In this document: positions 15,841 through 19,768 of the stretch, piece after piece
Layout: each line of letters opens with the position of its first letter
How positions within the stretch are numbered: the first letter of the stretch is position 1
Assembly: GCA_038214135.1 (NCBI GenBank)
Contig: JBBQSD010000119.1
Coordinates: forward strand, 1-19,768
Length of the DNA stretch: 19,768 nucleotides
DNA from: JANLSE01 sp038214135
Lineage (GTDB): Bacteria; Chloroflexota; Chloroflexia; Chloroflexales; Roseiflexaceae
Reading direction: 5' to 3'
Made by a program: the position numbers and the translations under genes
The notes under the pieces: generated by a model
Told to the model about the DNA's origin: nothing
Database searches by the model: none
What the model saw: only the letters and a program-made list of their open reading frames with translations

Positions 15841-16130
15841 AAAGAAACCTTTTTGTAGAACCAAGAACTACACAACTGAACCAAGTATTCAGGAGTCGCA
15901 GTCAGGAGTCAGAATACCGAACCAAAAACTGCGGAACTACGGAACTGCGGAACCGAACCGATAACCCAGAACCACGCATAGATACGGCTAGAATGCATGT
16001 GGGGATGTTGCAGATGTGGTTATGATGCGAACTGGGAACCAATGTTTCAGCGATGCGGGCGCGCCACATCTCCACATCTGGGTGCGACGGATTCTTCTGC
16101 GATGAACTACCATGCCCAACCATCGCGTAG

Positions 16131-16151
16131 GGGCGAACACGAGGTTCGCCC
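16131..16151. repeat. Hairpin repeat GGGCGAAC/GTTCGCCC
   Basis: Perfect 8-bp stem (16131-16138 with 16144-16151) with loop ACGAG, preceded by GTAG. The form gtaGGGGCGAAC...GTTCGCCC is, from memory, a widely dispersed intergenic palindrome in many bacterial genomes. Confidence 0.6.
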
Positions 16152-16177
16152 ACATGGAGCATCACAACGCCATCATC

Positions 16178-16203
16178 GTGGGCAGACACATCGGTCTGCC
16201 CAC
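16178..16203. repeat. Hairpin repeat GTGGGCAGAC/GTCTGCCCAC
   Basis: Perfect 10-bp stem (16178-16187 with 16194-16203) with loop ACATCG, only 26 bp after the preceding hairpin. Likely a second dispersed palindromic family. Confidence 0.6.
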
Positions 16204-16268
16204 TACGTGATGACCGACATGGATCGTGGTGCAGAACATCCCGTCACACCCTCCACATCTATAGCCAC

Positions 16269-16297
16269 TTGACATTCTTGTCATCGCCCGTTATAGT
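16269..16297 (+). promoter_or_regulatory. Promoter of the threonine operon leader
   Basis: Perfect -35 TTGACA (16269-16274), 17-nt spacer, -10 TATAGT (16292-16297; five of six). Transcript start is expected near 16304, leaving about 24 nt before the leader ATG and about 205 nt before thrC. Confidence 0.85.
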
Positions 16298-16327
16298 AGT
16301 TTCGCGTTTCACAAATGGGCAGAACGA

Positions 16328-16423
16328 ATGCAATACGTGGTTCATAACACTACCTCAACTATGACGACCTCGATGGCGATTACCATCGGGGTATTTGTGT
16401 TGGGGAGGGACCCGGGCCGCTGA
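16328..16423 (+). CDS. Threonine-rich leader peptide of the thrC-lysC operon (attenuator)
   Basis: 31 residues, ATG 16328 to TGA 16421-16423. Residues 8-20 read TTSTMTTSMAITI: six Thr in twelve positions (8-19) plus two Ile, where one Thr would be expected by chance. The remainder (GVFVLGRDPGR) has no Thr. This composition, a promoter 31 nt upstream and an intrinsic terminator 20 nt after the stop, directly ahead of threonine synthase, match the design of a ribosome-stalling attenuator such as E. coli ThrL. The ribosome site is weak (GGGCAGA); an in-frame ATG at 16361 would still give MTTSMAITI. No similarity to known leaders was tested; the function is inferred from composition and position. 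Confidence 0.7.
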   Translation: MQYVVHNTTSTMTTSMAITIGVFVLGRDPGR

Positions 16424-16432
16424 TGGCCGATG
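16371..16432 (+). promoter_or_regulatory. Competing RNA pairings in the leader
   Basis: CGATGG (16371-16376) can pair with CCATCG (16383-16388). The overlapping CATCGG (16384-16389) can instead pair with CCGATG (16427-16432). GGAGGG (16404-16409), which a ribosome at the TGA would cover, is complementary to CCCTCC (16446-16451) in the terminator's 5' arm and could act as antiterminator. Confidence 0.5.
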
Positions 16433-16443
16433 TGCAATGGACG

Positions 16444-16476
16444 CCCCCTCCTGAAAAGGACGGGGGTTTTTGTTTT
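16444..16476 (+). terminator. Attenuator terminator upstream of thrC
   Basis: CCCCCTCCT (16444-16452), GAAA loop, AGGA-C-GGGGG (16457-16466, one bulged C), then TTTTTGTTTT. A textbook intrinsic terminator placed between the leader ORF and the thrC start, so it must be bypassed for operon expression. Confidence 0.85.
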
Positions 16477-16508
16477 GGTATGGGATTATGTACAAGAAAG
16501 TGCAGACC

Positions 16509-17552
16509 ATGATGCTGCTAGAACGCTATCGCAACTTTCTCCCGATGACCGACCAAACACCACGGTTGACGCTTGGCGAGGGCAATACGCCACTGGTGGC
16601 TGCGCCACGCCTGGCAGCAGCATTGGGTGTACGCGAACTCCATCTCAAATATGAGGGCATGAACCCAACTGGTTCGTTCAAAGATCGTGGCATGGTGATG
16701 GCGGTTGCAAAAGCGATAGAGGCAGGGGCAACATCAATCATCTGCGCCTCGACTGGCAACACCTCGGCAAGTGCGGCTGCCTATGCGGCTCATGCCGGAA
16801 TCGAAGCGATTGTTGTGGTTCCATCCGGCAAAATTGCGCTTGGCAAACTAGCGCAGGCGCTGATGTATGGGGCACGTTTGCTGGTGATCGATGGGAATTT
16901 TGATCAGGCGCTAAGAATTGTGTTTGAATTGTCTGATCGCTTCCCAATCACGCTGGTCAACTCAGTCAACCAGGACCGGATTGAGGGCCAGACGACTGCT
17001 GCCTATGAGATTTGTGATGCACTCGGCCATGCGCCCGATGGGCTATGCCTGCCGGTTGGTAACGCCGGAAACATTACGGCCTACTGGCGCGGGTTCTCGC
17101 GCTACTGTGAGGCTGGCATGATAACGAACCGCCCGAAAATGCTTGGATTTCAGGCTGCTGGCTCGGCTCCGATTGTGCATGGCGTGGCGATTGAGCATCC
17201 CGAGACAGTTGCAACCGCGATTCGCATCGGCAACCCAGCCAGCTGGAAGTATGCGCTTGGTGCCCGCGACGAATCGGGCGGTTTGATTGAAGCTGTCACC
17301 GATGAACAGATTATTGCAGCCTGGCGCGATTTGGCCCGGATTGAGGGTGTGTTCTGTGAACCAGCCTCGGCGGCGGGCGTAGCTGGGTTGCGCATGCTGC
17401 TCGAACAGAACCGCGCCGAGCGCGATGCCTGTTATGTTGCAGTGCTGACTGGCCATGGCCTGAAAGATCCTGGGTTGGCAGTTGAGCAATTCGCTGCACC
17501 TGAGTCGGTTCCTGCCGAAATAGGTGCGATTGTGCGTTGGCTAGGATTATGA
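16509..17552 (+). CDS. thrC: Threonine synthase
   Basis: 347 residues. PLP-dependent fold II enzyme converting O-phosphohomoserine to threonine. LLERYRNFLPMTDQTPRLTLGEGNTPLV at the start is the hallmark of the short (Bacillus/Thermus-type) threonine synthases. GSFKDRG carries the PLP lysine K58; STGNTSASAAAYAA (81-94) and PVGNAGN (182-188) bind substrate and PLP phosphate. I chose the ATG at 16509, with GAAAG 8 nt upstream, because it aligns with the family's usual start; the ATG at 16488 is also possible. First gene after the Thr-rich leader and terminator, followed 7 nt later by aspartokinase, so both would be controlled by threonine supply. Confidence 0.93.
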   Translation: MMLLERYRNFLPMTDQTPRLTLGEGNTPLVAAPRLAAALGVRELHLKYEGMNPTGSFKDRGMVMAVAKAIEAGATSIICASTGNTSASAAAYAAHAGIEAIVVVPSGKIALGKLAQALMYGARLLVIDGNFDQALRIVFELSDRFPITLVNSVNQDRIEGQTTAAYEICDALGHAPDGLCLPVGNAGNITAYWRGFSRYCEAGMITNRPKMLGFQAAGSAPIVHGVAIEHPETVATAIRIGNPASWKYALGARDESGGLIEAVTDEQIIAAWRDLARIEGVFCEPASAAGVAGLRMLLEQNRAERDACYVAVLTGHGLKDPGLAVEQFAAPESVPAEIGAIVRWLGL

Positions 17553-17559
17553 GGAAGAT

Positions 17560-18957
17560 ATGGCCCTTCTGCTTATGAAATTTGGCGGCACATCGGTGGG
17601 GAGTGCTGATGCGATCAGTCGGGTGGCAGCAATCACCCGCGATCAGCAGGTGCGTTGGGGGCAGGTTGCTATTGTCGTTTCGGCAATGAGTGGCGTCACC
17701 GATCTGCTCATCCGTGGCGCACAGGCAGCCCTGCACGAACGAGGTGGTTATCGGCCAGCCGCGCTTCAGATTCGTGAGAAACACGAGGTCGCCATCCGCG
17801 AGTTGCTTGGCGATGAAGCCGAAGCGGCGGCAGTTCGCAGCATTATCGAGCCATTGATCAGTGAGTTCGAGTTATTGTGCCATAGTGTTGGCGTTCTTGG
17901 CGAACTTTCGCCACGGGCGCTTGATGCGATCAGTGGCCTTGGTGAGCGCATGAGTGCGCCACTGGTCGCAGCAACAATACAGTCACAGGGTATGGCTGCC
18001 GAAGCGATTGATGCAAGCGATATCGTGGTGACAACCGCTGAATTCGGCAATGCCGTGCCGATCTACCCGGAAACTCGTGAGCGTATTCGCGAACGACTGT
18101 TGCCCTTACTCCATCACGGCGTTGTACCGGTGGTGACGGGCTTCGTTGGGGCGACTGAAACTGGCGCGCTGACGACACTCGGGCGTGGTGGCAGCGACTA
18201 TAGCGGCGCAATTGTTGGCGCGGCTCTTGATGCCGATGAGGTCGCGATCTATACCGATGTCGATGGTGTGATGACAACCGACCCACGCCAGGTTCGTGAG
18301 GCGCGGATCCTACCATCGCTTTCGTATGCCGAGATGAGCGAGCTGGCCTATTTTGGGGCGAAGGTTCTGCATCCACGAACGATCCGGCCTGTCGTTGAGC
18401 GTGAGATTGCCATCCGCATTCGCAACACATTCAACGCCGATCACGAAGGAACGCTGATTGTTCGTGAGAGTACATCAGGTGGGCGGCCAGTCAAGGCGGT
18501 CACGTCGATCAAATCGATGAGCCTGATCACCGTCGAAGGGCGTGGCATGATTGGTGTGCCGGGTGTGGCGGCGCGCACATTTGGAGCCGTTGCCAGTGTT
18601 GGCGCAAACGTGCTCATGATCTCGCAGGCATCTTCCGAACAGAGCATCTGCTTTGTTGTGCAAACCAGCACAGCGCCAACAGTTGTGCAGGCACTGGAAG
18701 ATGGCCTTGGATCAGCGATTGCCCGCCGCGATATTGATCGGATTATTGCGCGTGAGGATGTTGTGATTGTGACAGCCGTTGGCGCAGGGATGCGCGAAAC
18801 GCCAGGTGTGGCCGCAATGGTCTTCCGGGTACTTTCCGAACAGGGCATCAATGTGGTTGCGATTGCCCAGGGTTCTTCGGAATGTGCGATCAGTATTGTT
18901 GTGAGTGCCCGTGATTGTGATGCGGCAGTGCGGGCCATTCATGCACTCACGATCTGA
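17560..18957 (+). CDS. lysC: Aspartokinase (monofunctional, two ACT domains)
   Basis: 465 residues. Phosphorylates aspartate, the first step to threonine, lysine, methionine and diaminopimelate. Kinase domain: KFGGTSVGS (7-15), VVSAMSGVTD, GRGGSDYSGAIVGAAL and YTDVDGVMTTDPR. Two C-terminal ACT domains start near MSLITVEGRGMIGVPG and VVIVTAVGAGMRETPG, with QASSEQSICFVV and QGSSECAISIVV as the effector-site strands; this is the ThrA/LysC-like layout with allosteric amino-acid inhibition. No homoserine dehydrogenase domain is fused. ATG with AGGAAG immediately after the thrC stop: translational coupling is likely. Confidence 0.93.
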   Translation: MALLLMKFGGTSVGSADAISRVAAITRDQQVRWGQVAIVVSAMSGVTDLLIRGAQAALHERGGYRPAALQIREKHEVAIRELLGDEAEAAAVRSIIEPLISEFELLCHSVGVLGELSPRALDAISGLGERMSAPLVAATIQSQGMAAEAIDASDIVVTTAEFGNAVPIYPETRERIRERLLPLLHHGVVPVVTGFVGATETGALTTLGRGGSDYSGAIVGAALDADEVAIYTDVDGVMTTDPRQVREARILPSLSYAEMSELAYFGAKVLHPRTIRPVVEREIAIRIRNTFNADHEGTLIVRESTSGGRPVKAVTSIKSMSLITVEGRGMIGVPGVAARTFGAVASVGANVLMISQASSEQSICFVVQTSTAPTVVQALEDGLGSAIARRDIDRIIAREDVVIVTAVGAGMRETPGVAAMVFRVLSEQGINVVAIAQGSSECAISIVVSARDCDAAVRAIHALTI

Positions 18958-18972
18958 ATAATGCGCTTTCCG

Positions 18973-19057
18973 CCCTCACCCCCGGCCCCTCTCCCAGAAC
19001 GGGAGAGGGAGATGCGGATCTGACTTCCTCTCTCATTGGGAGAGGGTTGGGTGAGGG
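18973..19057. repeat. REP-like nested palindrome between lysC and asd
   Basis: Outer arms CCCTCACCC (18973-18981) and GGGTGAGGG (19049-19057) match perfectly. Inside, CCCTCTCCC (18987-18995) pairs with GGGAGAGGG (19001-19009), and a second GGGAGAGGG (19038-19046) faces CCTCTCTC. It starts 15 nt after the lysC stop and may serve as terminator or processing site. Confidence 0.8.
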
Positions 19058-19124
19058 AGAATACCGAGAAACTTAGTTTACAGAGTAATTAGTCATTCAT
19101 AGTTTTCATAACAGGAGCACAATC

Positions 19125-19768
19125 ATGGCCCCATCACGCAAAATACCAGTTGCTATTCTTGGTGCAACAGGCACGGTCGGGCAGCGGATGATCGAACTGT
19201 TGGCCAATCATCCCTGGTTCGAGATTGCAGCACTCACCGGCTCGGATCGGACGGTCGGTCGGCCATATGGCGAGCTGGTGAATTGGAAGCTCAATGATGC
19301 ACCGCCGCCAGCTATCGCCAGAATGATCGTCCAGCCGAGTGATAGCCCGCTTGATGTTGGAATCGCGCTATCAGCGCTCCCAACCGATGTGGCTCGTACC
19401 GTTGAGCCGCTTTGGGCAGAACAGGTGGCCGTCTGCTCGAATGCCTCGACCTACCGTATGGCAAGCGATATACCGCTGATCGTCCCTGAGGTTAACCCGG
19501 ATCATATTGGCATGATTGAGCGACAGCGCAGCGAGCGCGGCTGGAAAGGCTGCCTCGTCACCAACCCAAACTGTGCATCAATCGGGATTGTGATGGCATT
19601 GCGGCCATTGCACGATGCCTTTGGTATCGAGAAGATGCATGTGGCCACGCTTCAGGCCATTTCTGGCGCAGGCTACCCCGGCGTCGCATCGCTCGATATT
19701 GTCGATAATATTATCCCGAATATTGGCGATGGCAGCGAAGAAGCCAAGATCGAGAGTGAACCGCTCAA
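19125..19768 (+). CDS. asd: Aspartate-semialdehyde dehydrogenase, archaeal/fungal type (partial, runs off right edge)
   Basis: 214 complete codons are visible. Reduces aspartyl phosphate to aspartate semialdehyde with NADPH, the step after aspartokinase. NADP motif ILGATGTVGQR (11-21); catalytic C150 in TNPNCASIG; SGAGYPGVASLDIVDNIIPNI and EEAKIESE follow. These features mark the archaeal/fungal-type subfamily rather than the common bacterial one. ATG with ACAGGAG 7 nt upstream. Separated from lysC by 167 bp holding the REP-like element, so it may be read through from the operon or have its own promoter (a weak TTTACA-17-TAGTTT lies at 19079-19107). Confidence 0.92.
   Translation, partial: MAPSRKIPVAILGATGTVGQRMIELLANHPWFEIAALTGSDRTVGRPYGELVNWKLNDAPPPAIARMIVQPSDSPLDVGIALSALPTDVARTVEPLWAEQVAVCSNASTYRMASDIPLIVPEVNPDHIGMIERQRSERGWKGCLVTNPNCASIGIVMALRPLHDAFGIEKMHVATLQAISGAGYPGVASLDIVDNIIPNIGDGSEEAKIESEPL

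Larger units (their letters stand above)
15841..16268. other. Repeat-rich spacer upstream of the threonine operon
   Basis: No credible gene. 15841-15980 is made of near-repeats of two words (gaaccaagaact / ggaactgcgg and caggagtcagg). 16000-16080 has inverted copies of ccacatct. Then come two perfect hairpins, listed separately. Confidence 0.6.

Noticed and set aside
16298..16476. T-box or lysine/SAM riboswitch upstream of thrC-lysC
   Set aside because: GGGAGGGACCCGGGCC only loosely resembles the T-box core AGGGTGGNACCGCG, and the short leader has no specifier stem; no lysine or SAM riboswitch core was seen. The Thr-rich ORF explains the layout better.

Overview
The window looks like a chromosomal segment of a filamentous, probably phototrophic member of the Chloroflexota (Chloroflexales, Roseiflexus/Kouleothrix/Oscillochloris-like). 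This is inferred from the gene mix, not from a database search: a MalT-like ATPase-TPR regulator, an XRE-TPR regulator, an SBBP beta-propeller exoprotein, F420-type PPOX proteins, a CrtI/CrtD-type carotenoid enzyme, an archaeal-type aspartate-semialdehyde dehydrogenase, and intergenic spacers full of short recurring hairpins and words.

Left part (1-10800). A minus-strand pair encodes a cyclic-nucleotide-binding-domain protein and a large composite redox protein (membrane 4Fe-4S part, 2Fe-2S domain, FAD/NAD oxidoreductase; it runs off the left edge). Two regulators follow, converging on each other: a MalT-like STAND ATPase with no DNA-binding domain, and an HTH-TPR protein with no ATPase domain. 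Then come a secreted SBBP propeller protein and a small redox group: two F420-type PPOX proteins, a thiol-dioxygenase-like cupin divergent from one of them, and a Rieske protein.

Middle part (10838-16260). A tRNA-Ser(GGA) and a tRNA-Arg(TCG) converge, both with clear promoters. A gene-free stretch with an 83-bp composite tandem repeat and several hairpins follows. On the minus strand are a GH13 alpha-amylase lipoprotein, a histidine-kinase fragment carrying only the phosphoacceptor helix, and a carotenoid desaturase/isomerase-type flavoprotein. The spacer 15841-16268 carries two perfect hairpin repeats.

Right part (16269-19768). This is the aspartate-family operon: threonine synthase, aspartokinase and, after a REP-like cruciform, aspartate-semialdehyde dehydrogenase (cut by the right edge). 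The operon starts with a near-consensus promoter, a 31-codon leader ORF rich in Thr codons, and an intrinsic terminator directly before thrC. Mutually exclusive pairings can be drawn by eye. I read this as a ribosome-mediated threonine attenuator, analogous in design to the enterobacterial thrL system. It is the most interesting item here.

Limits: coordinates, pairings and promoters were read by eye. No homology search, folding calculation or gene-finder was run.
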